Source: Curtobacterium sp. 'Ferrero'
GTDB lineage: Bacteria; Actinomycetota; Actinomycetes; Actinomycetales; Microbacteriaceae
Assembly: GCF_002412165.1 (NCBI RefSeq)
Contig: NZ_NXIA01000009.1
Coordinates: 62,001 to 126,000, forward strand
Length of the DNA stretch: 64,000 nucleotides
Direction of reading: 5' to 3'
Below, in pieces: positions 1 through 7,840 of the stretch (its first letter is position 1; each line of letters opens with the position of its first letter). The notes beneath the pieces are model-generated. The model was not told the DNA's origin, made no database searches, and worked only from the letters and a program-made list of their open reading frames with translations. Made by a program: the position numbers and the translations under genes.

Positions 1-505
1 CGGAAGTCCGGGCGCTCTACCGGACGGCGTCGGAACAGCCTCCGCTGTCCGAGCCACCGTCCACAGCCGAGCTGTTCGCGACGCTCTACCAAGCAGCGAC
101 TCGCAGCGAACGAGTTGTTGCGACGGCCGCTCGCGACAGCCGTCGCCTCGTCGCGTTCGCGTACGGGCATCCGTGGCGATGGGAAGAGCAACGGTACCCG
201 TGGGCTGATGAGCTGCGAGCGAGTCTGGGCGACGAAGCACCGAAGCTCGACGGCTCGTTCGCGCTGAACCTCCTTGCCCGAGCACCAGGCGAGAAGTACC
301 ACGGCTTGGGACGCGGCGTGCTCGTCGAATGGCTCGGCGCGATCAACAGCGATCCGTGCTGGTTGCAGACGTCCGACCTCGACAGTCCAGCCCGAAGGCT
401 CTACGTCTCGCTGGGCTTCGCGACCATCGGCCACGGCCCCGCAGCCCGAACGGTGCACCGGGGCTGGTTCTCTTCAGGCCGGGGATCGGTGCCGAGCCTC
501 GGTAG
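1..505 (+). pseudogene. GNAT-family N-acetyltransferase, 5' end outside window, probable frameshift near 3' end
   Basis: Reading from base 3, the frame encodes the C-terminal half of a GNAT acyl-CoA-dependent acetyltransferase. It has an acetyl-CoA-binding region (LGRGVLVEWL around base 306) followed by the typical C-terminal strand-helix-strand ending SPARRLYVSLGFATIGHGP. That frame has no stop until 1238, which would run far into the next gene. Moving to the other frame around 440-450 gives a credible tail (NGAPGLVLFRPGIGAEPR) and a stop at 503-505. I therefore infer one missing base (pseudogene or sequencing error). Third-position GC is lower than in neighbouring genes, so the gene may be acquired. 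The substrate cannot be told. Confidence 0.5.
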
Positions 506-633
506 CCCATCATCCGACGGGACGGTGGGCAAGCCGTGGGTGGTCGTCGCCACCGTCCTCTCCGGTGTCCGCTGGGCGACCGTCTCACCCGATCTCCGCC
601 GGATGGTCGATGCGTCGGGTCGTCTGCGGCCCG

Positions 634-639
634 TACGGT
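634..639 (+). promoter_or_regulatory. -10 hexamer of a leaderless promoter (lipoprotein gene)
   Basis: TACGGT lies 6 nt before the ATG at 646, so transcription would begin at or within a base or two of the start codon. No Shine-Dalgarno sequence is present. Confidence 0.5.
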
Positions 640-645
640 CGAAAG

Positions 646-1470
646 ATGCTCCAGCGAACCGCCGCCATCACCGCAGCCCTCGTGATCACGCTCGTCTCGG
701 CCAGCGGGTGCGCATCCGGACCGGGAGGCACTACCTCCTCCGCCACGACCGCGGCGGTCCCGCAGATGGATGCGCAGGTCGGGTCGTCGCTCGACGACGC
801 GCTCCGCACCGTGCAGGCCAGCCCGGGCGTCGCGAGCGCAACCAACCGGATCGAACTGCACCAGCGCTACACCGCCGCCGACGGAACAGACGTCACGCCC
901 CCTGGCCTCGACGCATGGAACAACCGAGACGCCGGCCCGACCGCACCGCCCCCGATCGGCGCTGTCTCCCCGGACGACCCCGTCCTCCCGCCGGTGCCCA
1001 CACCCTCGGCCCGTCCCGCACCCCCGGCCGGTGCGACCGAGACGCACTCGTTCACGAGCGCCTTCGTCGTCACGATGGATCCCGACGCGTCTCCGTCGGA
1101 AGCGGCGGCGGTCCCGGTCGCGATGGCGAAGCGGATCGCGTGGACCGGTGTCACCCTCACGCTGCAGGTGCCGGCCGGGCCGGGACACGTCCTCTCCACC
1201 GTCACCTACTCGGGCACGTTCGACCAGCAGATCCCTGATGACACCGCTCTCGGTGTCGCGTCCGGACTGGCCAGGCTCGCCGCTACTGCAGGCGTGACCG
1301 GACTCGAGGCGAGCATCCCGCGGACCATGCGTGTCGACTACGGCTCGCTGACGATCGAGGTCTCCCCGGCCGACGACGCCACGCTCGCGCGGGTGCGCCA
1401 CGTGATCGACGGAACCGCGTTCGCCGGGACGACGCTGCACGGGTCGTTCGGGAACGGGGCAAAGCCCTGA
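646..1470 (+). CDS. Putative lipoprotein of unknown function
   Basis: A 274-residue protein starting MLQRTAAITAALVITLVSASGC. It has a short basic N-terminus, a hydrophobic core and a lipobox-like end with Cys22, so it is probably exported and lipid-anchored. After a Ser/Thr/Gly-rich linker come a Pro-rich stretch (about residues 85-130) and a C-terminal part with alternating beta-like segments and no catalytic motif I recognise. The ATG at 646 is chosen because it alone gives a signal peptide and is preceded by a correctly spaced -10 hexamer. An upstream in-frame start near 274 would add low-complexity Arg/Ser residues and overlap the GNAT frame. Function unknown. Confidence 0.75.
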   Translation: MLQRTAAITAALVITLVSASGCASGPGGTTSSATTAAVPQMDAQVGSSLDDALRTVQASPGVASATNRIELHQRYTAADGTDVTPPGLDAWNNRDAGPTAPPPIGAVSPDDPVLPPVPTPSARPAPPAGATETHSFTSAFVVTMDPDASPSEAAAVPVAMAKRIAWTGVTLTLQVPAGPGHVLSTVTYSGTFDQQIPDDTALGVASGLARLAATAGVTGLEASIPRTMRVDYGSLTIEVSPADDATLARVRHVIDGTAFAGTTLHGSFGNGAKP

Positions 1471-1572
1471 TCGAGAGGGTGCTGGTCCTGCACAGCCACC
1501 CCCGTGCCCCTCGGTCTCCACGGATCGGTGTCCCGCCCAGTGTGACCTGGCCGCGACCGGTTCGATGGATCC

Positions 1573-2724
1573 ATGGGACTCCTGACGGCTCGCACGGTGC
1601 TGGTGCTCGCCGCCGCGGTGCTCGTCCTCGTCGGGATCGTCTTGCCCGGGGTACTGCCGACGATGCCGCCGTGGTCCCGGATCGTCCTGGTGACGGCGGG
1701 GCTGGTGTGTGCGGTGCTCGACCGGGGCATCGTGCACGGAGCGGGAACCGACAGCACGCCCGCGACGATGCGCTCCTCCCGTGCAACGAGCGCTGCCCAC
1801 CGGTCTGTCGTGCCGACCGCCCCGCCGACTGCGGCTGAGGCGAGTTCGGCGGCGACCACGACCGGGGCGCGACCGGCCGCGACCTCGCCCGAAGCGAGTT
1901 CGCCGGCGACCACGCCCGGGGCGCGACCGGCCGCGACGACGCCGGGGTCGCAACCGGCCGCGACCTTGCCCGCGCTGCCACCGGCACCCGAGCCGCCCGG
2001 ACCGCCGACGTCGACCGCGCCCGCGCACAGCGGCCCGGAGCCGTTCCCCGCGATCACCCTCGGCACCGCCGACGACGCCGCCGCAGGCACCGTCGTCACC
2101 CGTGGCGAGCACCTGGTGGTCGTCGGGCACGGGCCCCTCGCCGAAGCGGTCTTCGCGGCGATCGTCGACCAGGTCGTCGCGACCGTGACCGCGGCCGACG
2201 TGCGGCACGCCCCGGACGATGGGTTCCCGCTCCCGGACGACGCCGAGGTCGCGGTCTGCTGGACGGCGGACGGTCGCCGGCGGACGGTCGTGCGGGTGCC
2301 GGACCAGTCCACGGTCCCGCGGCTGCACGACGCGGTGGTCGAGGTGGGACGCTACGGGTGCGGCGTCTGCCTCGGCGGCGTGGACGGATCGTCGGCCGAG
2401 ATGACGCGGGTGGTACCGGTCCTCCCCGTGCTCCCGATCTCCGCGACGGACGCCATCGACGCCGCCCGACGCGACTACCCGGACAGCGACGTGCGACGCG
2501 ACGACCCGGACAGCGCCGCGCGACGCGACGATCCGGACAGCACCCCGTCACGGTCCGACCCGGACGAGCGCGTCACCAGGATGCGCCGCCACGTCCCGGC
2601 GTCGAACGGCGCCGCGGGGTGGGCGACCAGCGCGGCCACCGGGCTCAGCGCAGCCCGGCCCCCGCCCGGACCCGACCGACCGGGACGCCGCCACCGAGCA
2701 CCTGCTCACCGGTCGCCGTCATGA
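1573..2724 (+). CDS. Membrane protein with Ala/Pro repeat linker, unknown function
   Basis: A 383-residue protein. Two hydrophobic segments (about residues 5-28 and 36-52) suggest an N-terminal membrane anchor. Next comes a long Ala/Pro/Thr linker made of an 18-residue repeat (containing GARPAAT), then a globular part at about 155-290 containing two close Cys (YGCGVCLGG), then three 9-residue repeats of the type RRDDPDS. The last 80 bases overlap the 3' end of the convergent asparaginase gene, so the true C-terminus is uncertain. Both repeats are visible in the DNA (54-bp and 27-bp units), a sign of slippage-driven length change. No family recognised. Confidence 0.55.
   Translation: MGLLTARTVLVLAAAVLVLVGIVLPGVLPTMPPWSRIVLVTAGLVCAVLDRGIVHGAGTDSTPATMRSSRATSAAHRSVVPTAPPTAAEASSAATTTGARPAATSPEASSPATTPGARPAATTPGSQPAATLPALPPAPEPPGPPTSTAPAHSGPEPFPAITLGTADDAAAGTVVTRGEHLVVVGHGPLAEAVFAAIVDQVVATVTAADVRHAPDDGFPLPDDAEVAVCWTADGRRRTVVRVPDQSTVPRLHDAVVEVGRYGCGVCLGGVDGSSAEMTRVVPVLPVLPISATDAIDAARRDYPDSDVRRDDPDSAARRDDPDSTPSRSDPDERVTRMRRHVPASNGAAGWATSAATGLSAARPPPGPDRPGRRHRAPAHRSPS
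1840..1947. repeat. Two tandem 54-bp units inside a coding linker
   Basis: Units start at 1840 and 1894 and both begin GCGAGTTCG. They are nearly identical and in frame (18 codons). A shorter partial copy follows to about 1970. Confidence 0.75.
2467..2547. repeat. Three tandem 27-bp units in the 3' end of the membrane protein gene
   Basis: Units begin at 2467, 2494 and 2521, each starting CGACGCGAC, and encode RRDYPDSDV, RRDDPDSAA and RRDDPDSTP. Confidence 0.8.
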
Positions 2725-3616
2725 CGTCGGACACACCGTCCGACGACACGAGGCCGTTCCGCTCCAGCAGGGTCAGCGCCGCCAGGGTCCCGGCGCGCTG
2801 CGCACCGTCGAGCACCTTGACCGCCACGGCCGCCCCGCCGGGGAGCCCCATCACCATCACGCCCTCGGCACCGAGCTTGGCGAGCACACCGAGCCGTTCG
2901 ATGGTGACGGTGTTCGCCCGGCCGACGCCGTCGATCGCCCACGGGTGGGCGAGCACCGCGTCCGTCAGCGCCGTGGCGTCGTCGTCCGCGCGCGCGACCA
3001 CCCGTGCGAAGCCGCGCGCGAGCCCGGACAGGGTGAGCGGGAACACCGGGGCGCCGCACCCGTCGGTACCGGCCAGGTCGACGGTCTCGGAGGTGTACTC
3101 CTCGACGGTCGCGCGCACGCGCTGCTGCATCGGGTGGTCGAGGTCGAGGTACGAGTCCTCGTCCCACCCGTTCACGCGGCAGGCGGCGAGCATGCCGGCG
3201 TGCTTGCCGGAGCAGTTCATCGCGAGCCGTCGGGGACCGGTCATGGTGCGGGCGGTCGCGCGGTCGAAGGGCAGGTCGGGCGGGCACCCGAGGTCGGCTT
3301 CGACGTGGTCGAACGACTCCAGCATGTGCTGCGCGATCGCCTGGTGCGCGGCCGTGCCGGCGTGGCTGGCCGTGGACAGCACGAGTTCCTCGTCGGAGAA
3401 CACCGCTCCCGCCCGGCGGACGGCGAGCGCCTGGAACGGCTTCATCGTCGACCGCGGGTAGATGCTCGCGGCGACGTCGCCGACCGCATCGAGGACCGTG
3501 CCGTCCGCGGCGACGACGACCCCGGCCCCGACGTGCCGGCTCTCGTCGAACCCGTTCCGGTCGAGGACGGCGAGTTCGACGCTTCCGTCGGCGGTGAGAG
3601 GATGGCGCGCAGTCAT
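2645..3616 (-). CDS. L-asparaginase II family protein
   Basis: A 323-residue protein of the Asparaginase_II family (the Rhizobium-type enzyme, unrelated to E. coli AnsA/AnsB), expected to hydrolyse L-asparagine to aspartate and ammonia in the cytoplasm. Family signatures are visible: YPRSTMKPFQALA near residue 53, STASHAGT near 81, RLAMNCSGKHAGMLAACR near 130, DGCGAPVFPL near 185, and a Gly-rich end. There is no signal peptide. The ATG at 3616 has the minus-strand hexamer TAGCAT 6 nt upstream, so it is probably leaderless. It is divergent from the OsmC gene (about 35 bp) and convergent with the repeat-rich membrane protein gene. Family assignment is confident; the substrate is family knowledge. 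Confidence 0.9.
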   Translation of the reverse strand: MTARHPLTADGSVELAVLDRNGFDESRHVGAGVVVAADGTVLDAVGDVAASIYPRSTMKPFQALAVRRAGAVFSDEELVLSTASHAGTAAHQAIAQHMLESFDHVEADLGCPPDLPFDRATARTMTGPRRLAMNCSGKHAGMLAACRVNGWDEDSYLDLDHPMQQRVRATVEEYTSETVDLAGTDGCGAPVFPLTLSGLARGFARVVARADDDATALTDAVLAHPWAIDGVGRANTVTIERLGVLAKLGAEGVMVMGLPGGAAVAVKVLDGAQRAGTLAALTLLERNGLVSSDGVSDVMTATGEQVLGGGVPVGRVRAGAGLR

Positions 3617-3622
3617 CCCGCA

Positions 3623-3628
3623 ATGCTA
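3623..3628 (-). promoter_or_regulatory. -10 hexamer of a leaderless promoter (asparaginase II)
   Basis: Read on the minus strand this is TAGCAT, 6 nt before the ATG at 3616. Confidence 0.5.
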
Positions 3629-3651
3629 ACGAGACGAACGAGGTGCCCAGG

Positions 3652-4149
3652 GTGTCCGACCACTCCTACGAAGTGTCCGTCCGGTGGACCGGCGACCGCG
3701 GCTCCGGCACGAGCGGGTACCGCGACTACGGCCGTGACCATGTCGTCTCCGCCGCGGGGAAGCACGACGTCGCGGGGTCGGCCGACCCGACGTTCCGCGG
3801 TGACCGCGACCGGTGGAACCCCGAGGAGCTGACGCTCGCGGCCCTGTCGCAGTGCCACATGCTCAGCTACCTGCACGTTGCGGTCATGCAGGGCTTCACG
3901 GTCGTGGACTACGAGGACCGGGCGACCGCGAGCCTCAACCTGAACCGCGACGGATCCGGCGAACTGGTCGAGGCGACCCTCCACCCGGTCGTCACCATCC
4001 GCGAGGCCGACCGCGTCGAGGACGCCACGGCCGCCCACCGGACGGCGAACGGCCTCTGCTTCATCGCACGTTCCGTCGCCTTCCCGGTGCACCACGAACC
4101 GGAGATCCGCGTGCTCGCAGGGGAATCATCGGCGGGTGCGGCAAACTAG
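3652..4149 (+). CDS. OsmC/Ohr-family peroxiredoxin-like protein
   Basis: About 165 residues, starting MSDHSYEVSVRWTG. OsmC/Ohr proteins are small cytoplasmic thiol peroxidases that reduce organic hydroperoxides. The two conserved cysteines are present: one in LAALSQCHMLSYLHVA, the second in NGLCFIARSVAFPV, the classic OsmC spacing. The fold order (N-terminal sheet, long helix with the first Cys, C-terminal sheet) fits. An alternative GTG at 3643 adds three residues; I prefer 3652 because ACGAGG lies 9 nt upstream. It is immediately followed by the FKBP lipoprotein gene. The substrate is not determined. Confidence 0.88.
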   Translation: MSDHSYEVSVRWTGDRGSGTSGYRDYGRDHVVSAAGKHDVAGSADPTFRGDRDRWNPEELTLAALSQCHMLSYLHVAVMQGFTVVDYEDRATASLNLNRDGSGELVEATLHPVVTIREADRVEDATAAHRTANGLCFIARSVAFPVHHEPEIRVLAGESSAGAAN

Positions 4150-4155
4150 GGTCCC

Positions 4156-5127
4156 GTGAAGCGACTCCGCCTGCTCCCCATCGCCCTGGTCCCCGCCGTC
4201 GTGCTGGGACTCGCCGCCTGCTCGGGCAGCGGTTCGGGCGACGCCTCCGCCAGCCCGTCCGCGTCCTCGAGCGCGAGCGCCGCGGCGATCACCTCGTGCC
4301 CCGACCCGGGCAAGGCCTCCGACTCGGTGAAGGTCTCCGGTGCGGTCGCGTCGAGCACGGCGCCGAAGGTGTCCTTCGACAAGGGCCTCAGCGCCGCGAC
4401 GCCGCAGGCCACGGTGGCGGTCGCGGGCAAGGGTGCCTCGCTCAAGTCGGGCGACTACGCCCAGGTGTCCTACAGCGTCTACCAGGCGAAGGACGCGTCG
4501 AAGCTCGGCAGCGTCGGCTTCGACGCCGGCAACCCGCAGGCGCTCTCCGTCGGCGGCCAGGGCTTCGGCGCGATCCTCGCCTGCACGAAGGTCGGCGAGC
4601 GCGTGGTCGTCGTCGGGCAGTCGTCTGCGATCGGCTTCAACACCGGCGGCGACGTGGTCGTGGTCGCCGACATCGTCTCGAAGATCCCGACGAAGGCGAC
4701 CGGCACCCCCCAGAAGCAAGACCCGGCATTGCCGACCGTGCAGGACAAGGCGGACGGCGAGCCCGAGATCACCATCCCGTCCGGCATCAAGACCCCCTCG
4801 AAGACCCAGGTCGAGGTGCTCAAGCAGGGCACGGGCGCGACCATCAAGGACGGCGACACTGCGCTGGTCCAGTACAAGGGCGTCACCCTCGACGGCGGCA
4901 AGGAGTTCGACTCGTCGTGGTCGAAGGGCGTGCCGACCACGTTCACCGTCTCGGAGGGCAGCCTGATCAAGGGCTTCGTCACCGGACTCGTGGGGCAGAA
5001 GGTCGGCTCGCAGGTGCTGATCGTCACGACGCCGGAGGACGCCTACGGGTCGAACCCGCCGGAGGGGTCGAACATCCCGAAGGACGCCAGCCTCGTGTTC
5101 GTGGTCGACGTCCTCGCGCTCGGCTGA
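4156..5127 (+). CDS. FKBP-type peptidyl-prolyl isomerase lipoprotein
   Basis: A 323-residue protein with a lipoprotein signal (lipobox LGLAAC, Cys22) and a Ser/Ala-rich linker. It has two FKBP-like halves: a diverged one around residues 95-170 and a canonical one at about 235-323 containing [18 protein letters not shown] and the family end [11 protein letters not shown]. It should act outside the membrane as a proline cis-trans isomerase in protein folding. In many actinobacteria a similar two-domain lipoprotein is found. The GTG start sits 6 bp after the OsmC stop. The first half lacks several aromatic pocket residues and may be non-catalytic (inference). Confidence 0.9.
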   Translation: MKRLRLLPIALVPAVVLGLAACSGSGSGDASASPSASSSASAAAITSCPDPGKASDSVKVSGAVASSTAPKVSFDKGLSAATPQATVAVAGKGASLKSGDYAQVSYSVYQAKDASKLGSVGFDAGNPQALSVGGQGFGAILACTKVGERVVVVGQSSAIGFNTGGDVVVVADIVSKIPTKATGTPQKQDPALPTVQDKADGEPEITIPSGIKTPSKTQVEVLKQGTGATIKDGDTALVQYKGVTLDGGKEFDSSWSKGVPTTFTVSEGSLIKGFVTGLVGQKVGSQVLIVTTPEDAYGSNPPEGSNIPKDASLVFVVDVLALG

Positions 5128-5152
5128 GTCGCGAGCCCCCTCGGGTCACCCC

Positions 5153-6367
5153 GTGCACCACACCGACACCGCGCACCGCACCGACGACGACGCCGCGCCC
5201 GACAACGACACCGCGCACCGCACCGACGACGACGCCGCGCCCGACAACGACACCGCGCACCGCACCCAGGACAGCTCCGCGCATCCCGCCAGGCGCCGCG
5301 TCGTCATCCTCGGCAGCACCGGATCGATCGGCACCCAGGCGCTCGACGTCATCGCGCGCAACCCCGACCGCTTCGAGGTCGTCGGCCTGACCGCCGGAAG
5401 CAACCGCGACCTCGTCGCCGAGCAGGCCGCGCGCTTCGGTGTCCGGGACACCGCGTTCGGCGCGGACGACTCGGAGCGGCTGGTCCGGACCGTCGAGGCG
5501 GACGTCGTCCTGAACGGCATCACCGGCTCCGTCGGCCTCGGCCCGACGCTCGCCGCGCTCGGGTCCGGTGCGACGCTCGCCCTCGCCAACAAGGAGAGCC
5601 TGATCGTCGGAGGCCCGCTCGTGCAGGCGGCAGCCCGGCCCGGGCAGATCGTGCCGGTCGACAGCGAGCACTCCGCGATCGCACAGGCGCTCCGGTCCGG
5701 CTCATCGGACGAGGTCCGACGGCTCGTGCTCACCGCGAGCGGCGGTCCGTTCCGGGGGCGCTCGCGTGACGAGCTCCGCGACGTCACGCCCGCTCAGGCG
5801 CTCGCGCACCCCACGTGGGACATGGGCCTGGTGGTGACGACCAACTCGGCGACGCTCGTCAACAAGGGCCTCGAGGTCATCGAGGCGCACCTGCTCTTCG
5901 ACGTGCCCTACGACCGCATCGACGTCACCGTGCACGCGCAGTCGATCGTGCACTCGATGGTCGAGTTCGTCGACGGCTCGACGATCGCGCAGGCGTCGCC
6001 GCCCGACATGCGACTCCCGATCGCGCTCGGTCTGGCCTGGCCCGACCGGGTGCCCGGCGTCGGGGTGCCCCTCGACTGGACGACCGCGAGCACGTGGACG
6101 TTCGAACCCCTCGACACGGACGCCTTCGGCGCGGTGGCGCTCGCGAAGCGCGTGGGTGAAGCGGGCGGGACCTTCCCCGCGGTGTTCAACGCGGCGAACG
6201 AGCAGGCCGTCGCGGCGTTCCACGCGGGCGCGATCGGCTTCCTCGACATCGTCGACACCGTCGAGCGGATCGTCGACGTGCACACGATGGGGGAGCCCTC
6301 CCTCGAGGGTGTGCTGGCAGCGGAGCGCTGGGCCCGCACCGCGGCGGACCGCGCGCTGTCGCGCTGA
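5153..6367 (+). CDS. dxr: 1-deoxy-D-xylulose 5-phosphate reductoisomerase
   Basis: Second enzyme of the MEP isoprenoid pathway: it converts DXP to 2-C-methyl-D-erythritol 4-phosphate with NADPH and a divalent metal. It has 404 residues. The NADPH-binding motif GSTGSIG is at 54-60, followed by NKESLIVGG and the metal/substrate motif VDSEHSAI, then the C-terminal helical domain ([11 protein letters not shown]). The first ~46 residues are an unusual His/Asp/Thr-rich extension made of a 14-residue repeat. No other start lies between 5153 and the core, so the GTG at 5153 is the only option. It is followed by an inverted repeat at 6378 and then the RIP protease, a common actinobacterial order. Confidence 0.96.
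   Translation: MHHTDTAHRTDDDAAPDNDTAHRTDDDAAPDNDTAHRTQDSSAHPARRRVVILGSTGSIGTQALDVIARNPDRFEVVGLTAGSNRDLVAEQAARFGVRDTAFGADDSERLVRTVEADVVLNGITGSVGLGPTLAALGSGATLALANKESLIVGGPLVQAAARPGQIVPVDSEHSAIAQALRSGSSDEVRRLVLTASGGPFRGRSRDELRDVTPAQALAHPTWDMGLVVTTNSATLVNKGLEVIEAHLLFDVPYDRIDVTVHAQSIVHSMVEFVDGSTIAQASPPDMRLPIALGLAWPDRVPGVGVPLDWTTASTWTFEPLDTDAFGAVALAKRVGEAGGTFPAVFNAANEQAVAAFHAGAIGFLDIVDTVERIVDVHTMGEPSLEGVLAAERWARTAADRALSR
5165..5266. repeat. 42-bp tandem repeat, 2.4 copies, in the 5' end of dxr
   Basis: Exact units at 5165-5206 and 5207-5248, then 18 bases of a third copy. Each unit encodes [14 protein letters not shown]. The identity of the copies suggests recent duplication. Confidence 0.92.
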
Positions 6368-6377
6368 CCCGACCCGC

Positions 6378-6420
6378 GCCTCCCGTCCGTCGCCTGGTCG
6401 CCACGTGACGGACGGGAGGC
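6378..6420. terminator. Palindromic element GCCTCCCGTCCGTC...GACGGACGGGAGGC after dxr
   Basis: Perfect 14-bp arms (6378-6391 and 6407-6420) around a 15-nt loop, just after the dxr stop and before the next promoter. It probably works as an intrinsic terminator without a T-tract. The arm sequence is shared with elements at 11114 and 12985, so it also belongs to a dispersed repeat family. Confidence 0.65.
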
Positions 6421-6469
6421 CCACATCACCTCTCAGACGGCGCTCGGCTCCGTCATGGGGAGCGTCCCG

Positions 6470-6475
6470 TACCCT
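6470..6475 (+). promoter_or_regulatory. -10 hexamer of a leaderless promoter (RIP protease)
   Basis: TACCCT with 6 nt to the GTG at 6482. This spacing decides the start in favour of 6482 over the ATG at 6455. Confidence 0.5.
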
Positions 6476-6481
6476 TTCCCG

Positions 6482-7816
6482 GTGACCGTCGAATCCGTCC
6501 TGCTCTTCGTCCTCGGCGTGGTCGTCTTCATCGTCGGCCTGCTGGTCTCGATCGGACTCCACGAGCTCGGACACCTGTCGTTCGCGAAGCTCTTCAACGT
6601 GAAGGTGACCCAGTACTCGCTCGGGTTCGGCAAGGCGATCTGGTCGTTCCGGCGCGGCGAGACCGAGTACGGCATCCGACCGATCCTGCTCGGCGGGTAC
6701 ATCTCGATGGTCGGCATGCTCAAGCCGCGCGCGTCGGGCAAGCCGAACGCGATCACGAACACCGGCATGTACGGCGCGTTCGTGCAGGACGCGCGGCAGG
6801 CGAGCGCTGAACAGATCGCGGACTCCGGCGGCGACGACTCCCGCGCGTTCTACCGACTGACGCCGTGGAAGCGGATCATCGTCATGGTGGCCGGGCCCGC
6901 GATGAACCTGGTGATCGGCATCGTGCTGTTCGGCGTGCTGCTGTGCGGGTTCGGCGCCCCCACCACCACGTTCACGTCGAGCATCGGCTGCGTACTGCCG
7001 AACAGCCAGACCACGACCTGCTCGTCGGGCGACGCGGTGTCCCCGGCGAAGGAGGCCGGCATCCGCTCCGGCGACGTCGTGCTCTCGGTGGACGGCACGA
7101 CGAACCCGACCATCGCCGAGGTCTCGACGGCGTTCCAGCAGCACGCCGGCGAGCAGGTCACCGTGGTGGTCGAGCGCGACGGGGCGCGGAAGACGCTCGA
7201 GATCACCCCGGTCGAGGCAACGCGCGACGTCTACCGGTCCGACGGCACCGTGGCGAAGAACGCGGACGGCACGACGAAGACGCAGCAGGTCGGCGTCGTC
7301 GGCGTCAGCATCGGGCAGTCCCTCGTCCGGCAGTCACCGGCCGCGGTCCTGCCGGCGACCGGTGCGCAGATCGCCGCGTCGGCCCACCTCATCATCGACC
7401 TGCCGCAACGGCTCGTCGCGGTCTGGAACGCCGCCTTCGGCTCGCAGGCGCGGTCGCAGGACAGCCCGGTCTCCGTGGTCGGTGTCGGCCGCGCGATCGG
7501 CGAGGTGTCGTCGATGTCGGGCGTGCCGGTGGTCGACAAGGCGTACACGATCCTCGGGCTGCTCGCCTCGCTGAACATCGGCCTGTTCGTCCTCAACATG
7601 GTGCCGCTCCTGCCGCTCGACGGTGGACACATCGCCGGCGCACTGTGGGAGGCCGTGAAGCGCCGCTCCTACAAGCTCGTCGGCAAGCCGGACCCGGGGC
7701 CGATCGACCTCGCGAAGACCATGCCGCTCACGATGGTGGTCGTCGTGCTGCTCGCGGGCATGAGTGCGCTGCTCATCTACGCGGACATCGTGCGTCCCGT
7801 GAACCTGTTCGGGTAG
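6482..7816 (+). CDS. Site-2-type intramembrane metalloprotease (RIP, M50 family)
   Basis: A 444-residue zinc protease of the RseP/Rip1 type, which cuts transmembrane anti-sigma factors or other single-pass proteins. The zinc-binding HELGH motif is at residues 27-31 inside the first membrane helix. A PDZ domain follows at about 180-265. The second metal motif LPLDGGHIAG is near residue 377, and a last helix lies close to the C-terminus. An ATG at 6455 would add nine residues, but a -10 hexamer overlaps that stretch, so I take 6482. Its neighbours dxr and ispG match the conserved dxr-rip-ispG neighbourhood of actinobacteria. The substrates here are unknown. Confidence 0.93.
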   Translation: MTVESVLLFVLGVVVFIVGLLVSIGLHELGHLSFAKLFNVKVTQYSLGFGKAIWSFRRGETEYGIRPILLGGYISMVGMLKPRASGKPNAITNTGMYGAFVQDARQASAEQIADSGGDDSRAFYRLTPWKRIIVMVAGPAMNLVIGIVLFGVLLCGFGAPTTTFTSSIGCVLPNSQTTTCSSGDAVSPAKEAGIRSGDVVLSVDGTTNPTIAEVSTAFQQHAGEQVTVVVERDGARKTLEITPVEATRDVYRSDGTVAKNADGTTKTQQVGVVGVSIGQSLVRQSPAAVLPATGAQIAASAHLIIDLPQRLVAVWNAAFGSQARSQDSPVSVVGVGRAIGEVSSMSGVPVVDKAYTILGLLASLNIGLFVLNMVPLLPLDGGHIAGALWEAVKRRSYKLVGKPDPGPIDLAKTMPLTMVVVVLLAGMSALLIYADIVRPVNLFG

Positions 7817-7828
7817 CCCGGCGCGCAC

Positions 7829-7834
7829 TACGCT
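7829..7834 (+). promoter_or_regulatory. -10 hexamer of a leaderless promoter (NCS1 permease)
   Basis: TACGCT with 6 nt to the ATG at 7841. Confidence 0.5.
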
Positions 7835-7840
7835 CGGCGC

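Noticed and set aside
306-1238. GNAT frame continuing to 1238 as one 400-residue protein
   Set aside because: It would overlap most of the lipoprotein gene, and the translation becomes Arg/His-rich without a domain after base 470.
343-2328. Long open frame on the minus strand (over 600 codons)
   Set aside because: Antisense of a GC-rich region with very Arg/Gly-rich, low-information translation and no domain. The plus strand has a signal-peptide lipoprotein and a membrane protein with natural composition.
6455-6481. ATG at 6455 as start of the RIP protease
   Set aside because: A TACCCT -10 hexamer lies inside this stretch at leaderless distance from the GTG at 6482, and the extra nine residues are not family-like.
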